Below, in pieces: positions 44,736-53,743 of a stretch of DNA of 59,719 nt. Every line of letters begins with the position of its first letter. Position 1 is the stretch's first letter. Origin of the DNA: Nocardia otitidiscaviarum NBRC 14405 (GTDB taxonomy: Bacteria; Actinomycetota; Actinomycetes; Mycobacteriales; Mycobacteriaceae); contig NZ_BAGD01000101.1 in assembly GCF_000308635.1 (NCBI RefSeq), forward strand, positions 1 to 59,719, given 5' to 3'. Both the position numbers and the translations under genes were made by a program. Below the pieces are notes generated by a model that worked only from the letters and a program-made list of their open reading frames with translations, ran no database searches and was not told the DNA's origin.

Positions 44736-44788
44736 GCGGGGGGCTGCGGAGGTCGGGCGCGCCGCCCGGCAAACCTCCTGGTTCACTG

Positions 44789-45466
44789 ATGGGCGTGTGT
44801 GCTGAAGGTCCGCTTGCCCCCGCCGAATATCCGAACGTCTACGACGTGATCCGCCTGCGCCGGGATGTGCGCGCGGAGTTCACCGGCGCGGTGGTCGACA
44901 ACGCGACCCTGCTGCGGATTCTGGACGCCGCGCATCGCGCACCCAGCGTCGGCAATTCGATGCCGTGGGATTTCGTGGTGGTGCGCGATGGGGACACCCT
45001 GCGCACCTTCGCCGACCACGTGGCCGACAAGCGGCGGGCCTTCCACGCCTCGCTGCCCGAGGACCGCGCCCGCACCTTCGACCCGATCAAGATCGAGGGC
45101 ATTGTCGAGTCCGGCACCGGCATCGTCGTCACCCACGATCAGTCGCGCGGCGGCACCCACGTGCTCGGCCGCGCGACCGTCCCGGAAACCGGCCTCTACT
45201 CCACCATTCTCGCCATCCAGAACCTGTGGCTCGCCGCCACCGCCGAGGGCGTCGGCGTGGGCTGGGTGAGCTTCTACGACACCCCGTACCTCGCGGAATT
45301 GATCGGCGTTCCCGAGGGTGTGAAGCCGGTGGCCTGGCTGTGCGTGGGGCCGGTGCGGGAATTCCAGGAGATCCCGGATCTGGAGCGATTCGGATGGCGG
45401 AACCGCCGCCCGCTCGAGGCGGCCGTGCACTGGGAGCGGTTCCCGAGCCGCGAGCAGCGGGCCTGA
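44789..45466 (+). CDS. bluB: 5,6-dimethylbenzimidazole synthase BluB
   Basis: A 225-residue flavoprotein of the nitroreductase fold. BluB uses O2 to cleave reduced FMN into the lower ligand of vitamin B12. Features: VYDVIRLRRDVRAEF binds FMN phosphate, HRAPSVGNSMPWDFVVV, the lid segment KRRAFHASLPEDRARTF, and TGLYSTILAIQNLWLAATAEGVGVGWVSFYD near the end. This helps a cobalamin-dependent cell. No other B12 gene lies nearby. An ordinary nitroreductase is the alternative, but the RRDVR start and GVGWVSFYD favour BluB. Confidence 0.85.
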   Translation: MGVCAEGPLAPAEYPNVYDVIRLRRDVRAEFTGAVVDNATLLRILDAAHRAPSVGNSMPWDFVVVRDGDTLRTFADHVADKRRAFHASLPEDRARTFDPIKIEGIVESGTGIVVTHDQSRGGTHVLGRATVPETGLYSTILAIQNLWLAATAEGVGVGWVSFYDTPYLAELIGVPEGVKPVAWLCVGPVREFQEIPDLERFGWRNRRPLEAAVHWERFPSREQRA

Positions 45467-45478
45467 GCATCCAGCGGG

Positions 45479-46771
45479 TCAGACCCTTTCCAGCACCGCC
45501 GATGCGCCGATGCCGCCCGCCGCGCAGATGCCGAGCAGGGCGGTGGATTTGCCGGTGCGGGCCAACTCGTTGGCCATGGTGGTGACCATGCGGGCGCCGG
45601 TCGCGCCGAAGGGGTGGCCGAGGGAGACCGAGCCGCCGTGCACGTTCAGGGTGGCCGGGTCGATCGCACCGACGGCGGTGTCGCGGTCCAGGCGGGTCTT
45701 GGCCCAGTCGGTGCTGGCCAGGGCCGAGACCACGGACAGGGTCTGGGCCGCGAACGCCTCGTGGATATCCACCAGGTCGACGTCGGACAGCGACATTCCG
45801 GCCTTGTCCAGGGCGCGGGGCATGGAGATGGCCGGGCCGATGAGCACCTGATCGCGCGGGTCCACGCTGACGTAGCTCCAGGAACGGAAGGCCGCGAGGG
45901 GTTCGAAGCCGAGTTCGCGGGCCTTGTCCTCGCTCATCAGCAGCACCGCGGACGCGCCGTCGGTGAGCGGGCTGGCATTGCCGGCGGTGACGGTGCCGTC
46001 CTTCGCGAAAACCGGTGCGAGGGTGGCGAGCTTCTCGACACTGGTGCCGGGGCGGACCAGCCCGTCGCGGGTGACCGTCTTGCCCTCGGGCGTGGTCACC
46101 GACAGCACCTCGCTGTCGAAACGCCCGGAGTCGATGGCCGCGGCGGCGCGGTGGTGCGAGCGGACGGCGAACTCGTCCTGCGCGGCACGGGTGATGCCGT
46201 GGATGCGCGCCATCTTCTCGGCGGACTCCCCCATCACCTCGCCGGTGGTGCGCTCCTGGATCTTGGGGCGGCGCGGCACGATGTCGACGAACGGGGCGAG
46301 CTGCGCGACGGCCGCTAGATAGTCCTTCGGCTTGGGTTTGCCCAGGGCCAGCGGGGCGGCGGCGTGCACCACCTTCTGCGGCAGTTTGACCTCGGCATTG
46401 CTGGTGGAATCGGAGCCGCCGGCGATCATGATGTCGTACTCGCCGCGCTCGATGGCGGCCGCGGCGGAGGTGACCGCCTGTAATCCCGAGGCACAGGCGC
46501 GGGTCACCGTGTAGCCCTCGCACCCGGGGTCGAGATCCAGGTCCAACGCGATCTCCCGGGCGATGTTCGGCGCGGCGCCGGGCAGGATCACCCCACCCCA
46601 CACGATGGCCTGCACGGCCGCCTTGGGCAGCCCGGTGCGCGCCAGCAGTCCGCGGACCGCGGTATCGGCCAGATCGATGGAGTCCATCCGGGTGTAATCG
46701 GAAAACGCCCTGACGAACGGCGTCCGAGCCCCGGAGACGATGACAGCACGGCGAGCACCCTTGGTAGCCAT
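45479..46771 (-). CDS. Acetyl-CoA acetyltransferase / 3-ketoacyl-CoA thiolase
   Basis: A 430-residue thiolase. The acylated cysteine is Cys93 (TRACASGLQA), the histidine lies in DIHEAFAAQ, and the second cysteine is Cys416 in GICAAGGIG; NVHGGSVSLGHPFGATGARM is the conserved C-terminal block. The overall form resembles FadI-type beta-oxidation enzymes, which cleave 3-ketoacyl-CoA, rather than the shorter biosynthetic type. AAAGGAAA precedes the ATG. Two palindromic sites lie upstream; one is shared with the hydrolase gene at 3 kb. It converges on bluB with a 12-base gap. Confidence 0.9.
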   Translation of the reverse strand: MATKGARRAVIVSGARTPFVRAFSDYTRMDSIDLADTAVRGLLARTGLPKAAVQAIVWGGVILPGAAPNIAREIALDLDLDPGCEGYTVTRACASGLQAVTSAAAAIERGEYDIMIAGGSDSTSNAEVKLPQKVVHAAAPLALGKPKPKDYLAAVAQLAPFVDIVPRRPKIQERTTGEVMGESAEKMARIHGITRAAQDEFAVRSHHRAAAAIDSGRFDSEVLSVTTPEGKTVTRDGLVRPGTSVEKLATLAPVFAKDGTVTAGNASPLTDGASAVLLMSEDKARELGFEPLAAFRSWSYVSVDPRDQVLIGPAISMPRALDKAGMSLSDVDLVDIHEAFAAQTLSVVSALASTDWAKTRLDRDTAVGAIDPATLNVHGGSVSLGHPFGATGARMVTTMANELARTGKSTALLGICAAGGIGASAVLERV

Positions 46772-46806
46772 GGGATTTCCTTTCCAGCGAATCCTGTGAC
46801 CACCAA

Positions 46807-46847
46807 CTTACTGGAAAGTAAGAAGAAAGGCGATACAGCGTGTATCA
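46807..46847. promoter_or_regulatory. Two palindromic operators upstream of the thiolase gene
   Basis: CTTAC-TGGAAA-GTAAG (46807-46822) and GATACA-GCG-TGTATC (46832-46846) lie 36-75 bases before the thiolase ATG. The second shares TACAGCGTGTATCA with the hydrolase upstream region at 2987-3000. Both look like sites for TetR-type lipid regulators. Confidence 0.55.
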
Positions 46848-46853
46848 GCAAGC

Positions 46854-46876
46854 GGCCGGGGCGCTGCGCCCCGGCC
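46854..46876. terminator. Hairpin after hpf
   Basis: GGCCGGGGCGC-T-GCGCCCCGGCC, a nearly continuous palindrome, lies 24 bases beyond the hpf stop on the minus strand. No T run. Confidence 0.55.
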
Positions 46877-46899
46877 GGTAGCGGGTGGAAAACGCCGTT

Positions 46900-47622
46900 C
46901 TACTCAGCGAGCCGGATCAGGCCGTAGTCGAAGGCGTGGCGACGATAGACGACCGACGGTTGGTCGGACTCCTTGTCGTGGAAGAGGAAGAAGTCGTGGC
47001 CGACGAGCTCCATCTGGTAGAGGGCGTCGTCGACGGACATCGGAATCGCGGGGTGTGTCTTGGTGCGCACGATATGGCCGGGTCCCGCGTACTCCTGGCC
47101 CTCGTCGACCGCCTCGGCGGCATGATCGTGGGCCTTCGCGGCACCGTTCCCGTTCGACGAGGCGAACAGGGAATCATCGATGAGTCCGGCCGTGGCCTCC
47201 GCGACCGAGATGGGGGTCTTCTCCCCGTGATGGACGCGACGGCGGTCCTTCAATTTGCGCAATCGGCTCTCGAGTTTCGCGACGACCAACTCGAGGGCGG
47301 CATAGAAACTGTCGGCACAGGCCTCCGCCCGTACCACCGGGCCCTTGCCACGCGCGGTGATCTCCACCCGCTGGCAACTCTTGCGTTGACGACGGTTGCG
47401 TTCGTGGAACAGCTCCACGTCGAAGAGGAATATCGACGGGTCGAAGCGTTCCAAACGGGAAAGCTTGTCCGCGACGTGAATTCGGAAATGGTCGGGAACC
47501 TCGACATTGCGTCCCTTGACCACCACATCCGCCTTCATGCCCCTGGGAGCATCCTCGGGGACAGGGGCTTCCAGCACCGCAGTGTCTGCGTCTTTCACTG
47601 AAGGTCGTGAAGAAGTCGTCAC
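46900..47622 (-). CDS. hpf: Long-form ribosome hibernation promoting factor
   Basis: A 240-residue HPF. The N-terminal S30AE domain (VVVKGRNVEVPDHFRIHVADKLSRLERF, then SCQRVEITARGKGPVVRAEACADSFYAALELVVAKLESRLRK) blocks the decoding centre; a linker leads to the C-terminal dimer domain (HPAIPMSVDDALYQMELVGHDFFLFHDKES) that pairs 70S particles into 100S. It acts when growth slows. GTG 47622 is chosen because GGGAGG lies 6 bases upstream; the frame stays open to 47790 without coding character. It lies between the lipid block and comF, as Rv3241c does. Confidence 0.93.
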   Translation of the reverse strand: MTTSSRPSVKDADTAVLEAPVPEDAPRGMKADVVVKGRNVEVPDHFRIHVADKLSRLERFDPSIFLFDVELFHERNRRQRKSCQRVEITARGKGPVVRAEACADSFYAALELVVAKLESRLRKLKDRRRVHHGEKTPISVAEATAGLIDDSLFASSNGNGAAKAHDHAAEAVDEGQEYAGPGHIVRTKTHPAIPMSVDDALYQMELVGHDFFLFHDKESDQPSVVYRRHAFDYGLIRLAE

Positions 47623-47805
47623 GCGTACCTCCCGGATCTGGCCGCACAATCCGCTCGTGCGGCGGGATTGAAACGTGTGCCGATCGAAGACTCGCTCGGC
47701 ACGTGATGTCCGAGGCGCCACCTCCAAACTCTCGGTTCGGGTGTCTGATCGCGACGCTAGTACGCCAGCGATCGTTCCGCCAGTGTTCACGCTAATTTCT
47801 GTCAG

Positions 47806-48450
47806 TCAAGCTCGACAGGTCACGAACACGGCTCGGACCGGCACGCCCGCATCGATCAGCGCGCGCACCGATTCGCGGGCGGTAACCCCGGTGGTCAACA
47901 CGTCATCCATAAGCACTACCTCGGCATTTGCCGGAATCGGCACCGCGTGTCGGGACGGTCGGGCGGTAATGATCCGGCCGCGCAGGTTGTGCTCCCGATC
48001 GCCCGGCGACAGGCCGACCGAATCCCGCACACCCGGCCGCGTCCGCAACAGCCGCACCATCCGGCAATCCGGCAGCCAACTCGCTGCGACGAGCGCCGTG
48101 CGCACTACCGGATCGCCCCCGCGCCGACGCGCGGCGGATCGGCGACTGGGCGCGGGCACCAGCACCAGCGGCCGTGCGTGGTCGCGCAACCGGTCCAGTC
48201 CCCTGGCCACCGCCAATCCCAGCGGTTCGGCCAGCTCCCGGCGGCACTGCTCCTTGACGGCCAGTACCGCACGCCGCGCCGGACCGGCATAGGGTGCCAG
48301 CGCCCAGCAGGGCACCCCGGGATCGGCGCGGGGACGCGCCCGCACCGGTGGACCCGCCAGTGTCACGGCGCACTCCGCACACCAGCCGACCCCACCCGCG
48401 CCACATCCGCAGCACGTCCGCGGCAGCACCAGATCGAGCAGCTCCCCCAT
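47806..48450 (-). CDS. ComF-family phosphoribosyltransferase-like protein (Rv3242c type)
   Basis: A 214-residue protein with a zinc-finger start (TCCGCGAGGVGWCAEC) and a type I PRTase fold with the PRPP loop VVLMDDVLTTGVTARES. ComF proteins aid DNA uptake in naturally competent bacteria; in actinobacteria the role is unknown. ATG 48450 starts the zinc finger at the right place. A much longer open frame exists upstream, across the repeats and into lpqB, but is a composition artefact. The gene follows lpqB on the same strand. Confidence 0.82.
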   Translation of the reverse strand: MGELLDLVLPRTCCGCGAGGVGWCAECAVTLAGPPVRARPRADPGVPCWALAPYAGPARRAVLAVKEQCRRELAEPLGLAVARGLDRLRDHARPLVLVPAPSRRSAARRRGGDPVVRTALVAASWLPDCRMVRLLRTRPGVRDSVGLSPGDREHNLRGRIITARPSRHAVPIPANAEVVLMDDVLTTGVTARESVRALIDAGVPVRAVFVTCRA

Positions 48451-48589
48451 GCCCCCAGTGTCACCCGACAGGGCCTTGCTCACCGGCGTTTTCACCCCCG
48501 AACGCCACGTTTGCCCGTCTAGCGGGGTGACACCGGTCGCCGCTCCCGACACCGTAAGCAAGTTGAGTCGTGTCCCGCCCGCCCTGTCC

Positions 48590-48689
48590 GTCGTGGCGAC
48601 CGGACCACTCCTGCCGGTCGTCGCGACCGGACCACTCCTGCCGCTCGTCGCGGGCGGGCGACTCCTGTCGGTCGTCGCGGCGGGGCGAT
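48590..48689. repeat. 27-bp tandem repeats between lpqB and comF
   Basis: Three full 27-bp units start at 48590, 48617 and 48644, with a decayed fourth from 48671. Units 1 and 2 share the core GCGACCGGACCACTCCTGCC; unit 3 has diverged more. The block reaches the last base before the lpqB stop codon. It may space lpqB from comF or form RNA structure; no known element is recognised. Confidence 0.7.
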
Positions 48690-50504
48690 TCAGCCGGGCA
48701 GTACCGGAATGGCGTTCGCGCCCAGGCCCGGCACCACGCGCCAATAGCGTTCGCCGCCTTCGGCACTGCTGGTGAGCTCCATGACGTCGCGGGCATCGGC
48801 CACGTACTGGCGGTCGGAGGCCGCGGCCACGACGCGGAGCGGCGGGGTGAGGTTCTGACTCGTGACCGAGTTGAGGCCGGAACCGTCGATGGGCACGCGG
48901 ACGATGGGATCGACCGTGCCCTCGCGGGCGATCATTACGCTGTCCATCTCGGTGTTCTGGGTGTACCAGTCCAGCGAGACCGCGGCGGTGCTCAACTCGG
49001 GCGCGATGGGCAGCGGCGCGGTCAGCGCGTAGCGGCCCTCGGGGCGCGGCTCCACCACGGCCAGATACACCTTGCCGCCCGCGATGAGGGCGGCGCGCAC
49101 ACCCGACGGGGAGATGCGCAGATCGGTAATGGGCAGGCGCGGGGTGAGCGCGCCGGTGGCGCTCGCCACCGGCGCGATCAGGGCGGAGATATCCACGTCC
49201 TGCACCGACACGTTCCCGCTGGCGCGGTCGTGCACGGCCCGGATGACCCGCTCCCCGTCCACCACCGCCCACGCCGAGGTGCCGTCGGAGGTCCAGGACG
49301 GTCGGGTGATCAGGCCGCCCGTCGCCACCGGGAAGCCGGTGCCGTCATAGGTGCCGATGATCAGGGTGCGGCCCGGCTCCGGTTCGGGGCGACCGGAATC
49401 CGCGACCGCCGCGACCAACTGCCCGTCCGGCGACAGCCCCACCGACTGCAGGGTGCGGGTGGTACCGAAGAAGCCCGGCGCGGGCACGATCCCGTTGTCG
49501 GTGACCCGCACCAGCGAGCCGTCCCGCACCGCGTGCAGTCCGATGCGGTTGCGCGCGGCCTCGGACGGGCTCAGCGCTTCGACGTCCTGGCGGGTCCAGC
49601 CATTGAGGGCGTACCGCTCATCCAGGGGTTTTCCATCGGCGAGCAGCATGAACGGCCCGAAGATCTCGGCCTCCGACAGGGTGAGTACCACCTGTGCGGC
49701 CAGCAGGTCCTTGGCTCGCGCGTCCAGCCCCGCCGCGCCCGAGAAGTCGATGAGCACGCCGCCCGCGCCGACGCCCACGGCTTCCTGCTCGCCATTGGCC
49801 TTGGTGACCGGTCCGCGCAGACTGACGGGGCCGGACAGCACGTTCTTCACCGCGGGAGTGAGCGCGGGCTGCGGGCCCTCGGCGAGCAGGCCCAGCAGTT
49901 TCTGCGTGAGCTGTTCCTTGGGCGCGGCGATCCAGCGCAGGTCGGGCACCATGACCGTCCCGGCCTGATTGCTGAAGTACAGCGCGTGCCGCCGGTAGGA
50001 CTTGTTGAAGGCGCTGCGCTCGATCAGGACGCCGGTGGGCAGGTCGTCGATGCGCCATTCACCGTCGATCTTGACCAGTTTGACCTTGTCCTCGAGGGTG
50101 CCGTCGGCGACCCGGTAGGAGCCGTCGGCCTCGAGTTCGCCGATCTTGCGGGTGCGGATGACGTAGGTGGCGGTGTCCTCGGTGCGGGACTCCCGCAGCG
50201 TGTCCGGCTTCTCGATGATGGTGGTGCCCTCGGCGTCGTCCCAGTTGACCGCCGCCGCCGGGGTCAGGAACTGGCGCGCCGCCTGATGCCGGTTGGCCGG
50301 ATCGGCGGTGGCCTGCACGAAGTCCTGCAACAGCGCCTCGGGCTCGCGCCCGACGATGGGCGGCGCCGGTTCGGTGCTGGTCGGCTGCCGGTCGAGGGTG
50401 CCGAGCGCCTGCGGGGCCGAGGAGTCCGGCAGCTGGGCACAGCCGACCATGCCCGACAGCGAACCGACCAGCACGGCCAGCAGCCCGATTCTGCGCAATC
50501 TCAT
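48690..50504 (-). CDS. lpqB: Lipoprotein LpqB of the MtrAB system
   Basis: A 604-residue lipoprotein. The lipobox is SGMVGC with the modified Cys22. After it come a GerMN-type domain (PVSLRGPVTKANGEQEAVGV) and a beta-propeller-like part with repeats such as GLSPDGQLVAAVADSG and DLRISPSGVRAALIAGG. LpqB sits outside the membrane and modulates MtrB and cell-wall homeostasis in actinobacteria. Its ATG overlaps the mtrB stop by four bases (ATGA), so the three genes mtrA, mtrB, lpqB form one coupled operon. A 27-bp repeat block touches its stop. Confidence 0.93.
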   Translation of the reverse strand: MRLRRIGLLAVLVGSLSGMVGCAQLPDSSAPQALGTLDRQPTSTEPAPPIVGREPEALLQDFVQATADPANRHQAARQFLTPAAAVNWDDAEGTTIIEKPDTLRESRTEDTATYVIRTRKIGELEADGSYRVADGTLEDKVKLVKIDGEWRIDDLPTGVLIERSAFNKSYRRHALYFSNQAGTVMVPDLRWIAAPKEQLTQKLLGLLAEGPQPALTPAVKNVLSGPVSLRGPVTKANGEQEAVGVGAGGVLIDFSGAAGLDARAKDLLAAQVVLTLSEAEIFGPFMLLADGKPLDERYALNGWTRQDVEALSPSEAARNRIGLHAVRDGSLVRVTDNGIVPAPGFFGTTRTLQSVGLSPDGQLVAAVADSGRPEPEPGRTLIIGTYDGTGFPVATGGLITRPSWTSDGTSAWAVVDGERVIRAVHDRASGNVSVQDVDISALIAPVASATGALTPRLPITDLRISPSGVRAALIAGGKVYLAVVEPRPEGRYALTAPLPIAPELSTAAVSLDWYTQNTEMDSVMIAREGTVDPIVRVPIDGSGLNSVTSQNLTPPLRVVAAASDRQYVADARDVMELTSSAEGGERYWRVVPGLGANAIPVLPG

Positions 50505-52990
50505 GCTTTCCCGTCCCCTGACTCGGTGAGCACGCTGTCATCGGGACCGTCCGATCCGGAACCGACCGCGCCCGGAGGCCGCGGGCGACCGGAGTCGGCA
50601 CCGGCATCGCGCCCGCGGGCGCGCCGGGAGGCGGGGGCATCCGTATGCGGCTGCGCCGAATCGGCGGGCGAGGTCGACCCCCACGGGAACACGCCGCTCC
50701 CCCGGGCCGCGTCCACGTGCCCATCCGACCGGTCATCGTCCGAGCCGGGCTCAGCACCCGCCGGTTCCGTCCGGCTCCCGGCCGCATCGGACCGAGCGTC
50801 AGGTACCTCCGGTCGACTGTCCGACGAATCCGGACGCTGCTCGACCGAACCGGGATCGCTGGTCGAACCACCCGGTCCGCGCTCCGACGAAGCAGGCCGG
50901 ACCCCCGGCGGATCCCGACGTGGATCGCCCGGACCAGGATCGCCGTCCAACCCGCCCGGCTCACGCTCCGACGAATCCGACTGGGCCTTCGAAGAATCCG
51001 GCTGCCGCGCGCCCGGGCTGGGCTCGCCACGCGACAGTTCCGGTCCGCTTTCCGGTGCATCCGGCCGGGTCTCGGCCGAGACCGGCTCCGTTTCCGGCGC
51101 ATCCGTTCCGCTTGCGGACGAACTCACCGGGGCATCCGGTGAAATCGGATGGGTCTCGGCGTTACCGGACCGCACGCCAGGTGCATCCGGTTGGGCGGTG
51201 GGGTGTTCCGGCGGGGCCACCTGCTCCGTGCCGAGGTGGGGGAAGGAGTCGGTGCGGTAGGCGGATTCGTCGGCCACCCGGGTCATGGGGCGGGTGGGGG
51301 CGTCGGGGCCCGCGGAGACGAATCCGGCGGCCTCGGTGAGGTTTCCGACCTCCGGGGGCGGGGGCTCGGCGGGCGGGCCGCCGCGGCGCCTGGGCGGTTC
51401 CAGCGGTAGCGGGCTGGCGCCGAGCTTGCGGCCGCGCACCAGGGGCAGGGTCAGGCGGAAGCTGGCACCGACGCCGGTCTCGCCCCACGCCTCCAGCTTG
51501 CCGTCGTGCAGATTGGCGTCCTCGACGCTGATCGACAGCCCCAAACCCGTTCCGCCGGAACGCCGCACCCGCGAGGGGTCCGAGCGCCAGAAACGGTTGA
51601 AGACCATCTTCTCCTCACCGGGCCGCAGGCCGACGCCCTGATCGCGCACCACGAACGCGACCGAGTTGGCGTCGGCGTCCCCGCGCACCCGCATGAGCAC
51701 CGGTTTGCCCTCGCTGTGGTCGATGGCATTGGCCAGCAGATTGCGCAGTACGCGTTCCACACGGCGCGGATCCACCTCGGCGACAAGCGGTTCCTCGGGC
51801 ATGTCCACCACGAGCTCGACGCCGGTCTCCTTGGCCAGATGCCGCACCGTGGACACCGCCGCCCGCGCGCACATCCGCACATCCAGCGATTCCACCTGGA
51901 GTTCGGCCACACCCGCGTCGTGGCGGCTGATCTCGAGCAGATCGTTGAGCAGTCCCTCGAAGCGGTCGAGTTCGTTGACGAGCAGTTCGGCCGAGCGGGC
52001 CAGCGCCGGATCGAGGTCGTCGCTGGAGCCGTGGATGAGGTCGGCGGCCATGCGCACCGTGGTGAGCGGGGTGCGCAGCTCGTGGCTGACGTCGGAGGTG
52101 AAGCGGCGCTGGAGGTTTCCGAACTCCTCGAGTTGCGTGATCTGGTTGGAGAGGCTTTCCGCCATCTCGTTGAAGGCCATGGCCAGGCGCGCCATATCGT
52201 CCTCGCCCCGCACGAGCATGCGCTCCTTGAGGCGGCCGTCGGCGAAGCGGCTGGCGATGCGCGCGGCGGATCGAATGGGCAGCACCACCTGTCGCGTCAC
52301 CAGCGCGGTGATGGCGGCCAGCAGCACGAGTAGCACCACGCCGCCGATGAGCATGGTGCCGCGCATCAGCGACAGGCTGCGTTCCTCGCTGCTGAGCGGG
52401 AAGACGAGATAGATTTCGAGCGAATCGATCTCGGCGGAGGGACTGCCGATGATGAGCGCCGAGCCGCGGCGGCCCTCCGAGTCGGTGATGGTCGCGAACT
52501 GGTAGCTCACCTGATTCGATTGCACGAAATGCCGGAGTTCCGGCGGGATCTCCTGAATCGGCCCCGCGGTGAGTTCGCGGTGATTGTCGCCGTACATGGC
52601 GAGCGCGGAATCGTAACTGCCCGCCGCGCCGCCACTTCCGCCGCTGGTACTGCTCCCCGCGGACAAGGCGCGGCGGGCATCGTCCAGCCGCACCAGCGGG
52701 GTACTCGAATCATGCACACCCGAGAGGGTGGACTGCACCGTATTGCGGGCGCGACTCATCTCCTCGACGGCCGCGTTGATCTTCGCGTCCAGCAGTCTGT
52801 CGGTGATCTGGGAGGTGAGCACGACGCCCAAGATCGTGATCACGATCAGCGACAGGGTGAGTGTGGACACGACGACGCGCAATTGCAGCGAACGCCGCCA
52901 GATGTGGCCCAGTTGCTCTCCGAGATTGCGAAACCAGGCCACCACCGCTGCCAGCCACCGCTCGACGCGGTTTCTGGAGCCAGCGATCAC
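50501..52990 (-). CDS. mtrB: Sensor histidine kinase MtrB with extended C-terminal tail
   Basis: An 829-residue membrane kinase for MtrA. Helix one (VVVSTLTLSLIVITILGVVL, about 38-58), a sensor domain, helix two (MLIGGVVLLVLLAAITALV, about 210-230), HAMP, HisKA with DVSHELRTPLTTVRM, and an HATPase domain with NLLANAIDHSEG, DQGVGL and GGTGLGLSISVED. The kinase ends near residue 530. The remaining ~290 residues are Pro/Ser/Asp/Gly-rich and disordered with repeated SSERxPGG and PDSSxSRP pieces; mycobacterial MtrB ends at about 567. GTG start overlaps the mtrA stop by four bases (GTGA). Confidence 0.93.
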   Translation of the reverse strand: MIAGSRNRVERWLAAVVAWFRNLGEQLGHIWRRSLQLRVVVSTLTLSLIVITILGVVLTSQITDRLLDAKINAAVEEMSRARNTVQSTLSGVHDSSTPLVRLDDARRALSAGSSTSGGSGGAAGSYDSALAMYGDNHRELTAGPIQEIPPELRHFVQSNQVSYQFATITDSEGRRGSALIIGSPSAEIDSLEIYLVFPLSSEERSLSLMRGTMLIGGVVLLVLLAAITALVTRQVVLPIRSAARIASRFADGRLKERMLVRGEDDMARLAMAFNEMAESLSNQITQLEEFGNLQRRFTSDVSHELRTPLTTVRMAADLIHGSSDDLDPALARSAELLVNELDRFEGLLNDLLEISRHDAGVAELQVESLDVRMCARAAVSTVRHLAKETGVELVVDMPEEPLVAEVDPRRVERVLRNLLANAIDHSEGKPVLMRVRGDADANSVAFVVRDQGVGLRPGEEKMVFNRFWRSDPSRVRRSGGTGLGLSISVEDANLHDGKLEAWGETGVGASFRLTLPLVRGRKLGASPLPLEPPRRRGGPPAEPPPPEVGNLTEAAGFVSAGPDAPTRPMTRVADESAYRTDSFPHLGTEQVAPPEHPTAQPDAPGVRSGNAETHPISPDAPVSSSASGTDAPETEPVSAETRPDAPESGPELSRGEPSPGARQPDSSKAQSDSSEREPGGLDGDPGPGDPRRDPPGVRPASSERGPGGSTSDPGSVEQRPDSSDSRPEVPDARSDAAGSRTEPAGAEPGSDDDRSDGHVDAARGSGVFPWGSTSPADSAQPHTDAPASRRARGRDAGADSGRPRPPGAVGSGSDGPDDSVLTESGDGKA

Positions 52991-53664
52991 GGCGGTCCGG
53001 CCTTGTAACCCACGCCTCGTACGGTGAGCACGATCTCAGGGTTCTCGGGATCCTTCTCCACCTTGGCGCGCAACCGCTGCACGTGCACATTGACCAGGCG
53101 GGTATCGGCGGCGTGCCGGTAGCCCCAGACCTGTTCCAGGAGCACTTCACGGGTGAACACCTGACGCGGCTTGCGGGCCAGCGCCACCAGCAGATCGAAT
53201 TCCAAGGGAGTCAGCGAGATCTGCTGTCCGCCGCGGGTCACCTTGTGCGCGGGCACGTCGATGACGATATCGGCGATGGAGAGCAGTTCCTGCGGCTCTT
53301 CCTCGGTGCGGCGCAGGCGGGCCCGCACCCGAGCGACCAGTTCTTTGGGCTTGAACGGCTTGACGATGTAATCGTCAGCCCCCGACTCCAAACCCAGGAC
53401 GACGTCGACCGTATCGGTCTTCGCCGTCAGCATCACGATGGGCACGCCCGAATCCGCGCGCAGCACCCGGCACACGTCGATGCCGTTCATGCCGGGCAGC
53501 ATGAGATCCAGCAACACCAGATCCGGACGTAATTCCCGGACCGCGGTGAGCGCCTGCGTACCGTCGCCCACGACATGGGGATCGAACCCCTCGCCGCGCA
53601 AGACGATCGTGAGCATCTCGGCGAGCGCCATATCGTCGTCGACGACCAGAATCTTCGGCTTCAT
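52987..53664 (-). CDS. mtrA: Response regulator MtrA
   Basis: A 225-residue OmpR-type regulator. The receiver domain has the acidic pocket DDD near residue 10, the phospho-acceptor in LVLLDLMLPG (Asp56) and the switch lysine in IVKPFKPKEL; the C-terminal winged helix has LTPLEFDLLVALARKPRQVFTREVLLEQVWGY. MtrA controls cell division, cell-wall and, in some hosts, replication genes and is essential in M. tuberculosis. First gene of the mtrA-mtrB-lpqB operon, with tmk upstream on the same strand 79 bases away. Confidence 0.97.
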   Translation of the reverse strand: MKPKILVVDDDMALAEMLTIVLRGEGFDPHVVGDGTQALTAVRELRPDLVLLDLMLPGMNGIDVCRVLRADSGVPIVMLTAKTDTVDVVLGLESGADDYIVKPFKPKELVARVRARLRRTEEEPQELLSIADIVIDVPAHKVTRGGQQISLTPLEFDLLVALARKPRQVFTREVLLEQVWGYRHAADTRLVNVHVQRLRAKVEKDPENPEIVLTVRGVGYKAGPP

Positions 53665-53743
53665 AAGTACTATGTTGTCACCCTTCCGGCTCTGTTCGGG
53701 TCGCCTCGCCGACAGTCGTGATTACTCCGGCGCACATCCAACC

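Noticed and set aside
47755..47780. ECF-type promoter (GGAAC-N17-CGTC, minus strand) for hpf
   Set aside because: The -10 deviates from CGTT and the spacing is off by one from the sigH example; too weak to list.
47806..49272. ComF protein extended to 488 residues
   Set aside because: The extra part reads antisense-like composition through the repeats and inside lpqB in another frame; the zinc finger starts at 48450.
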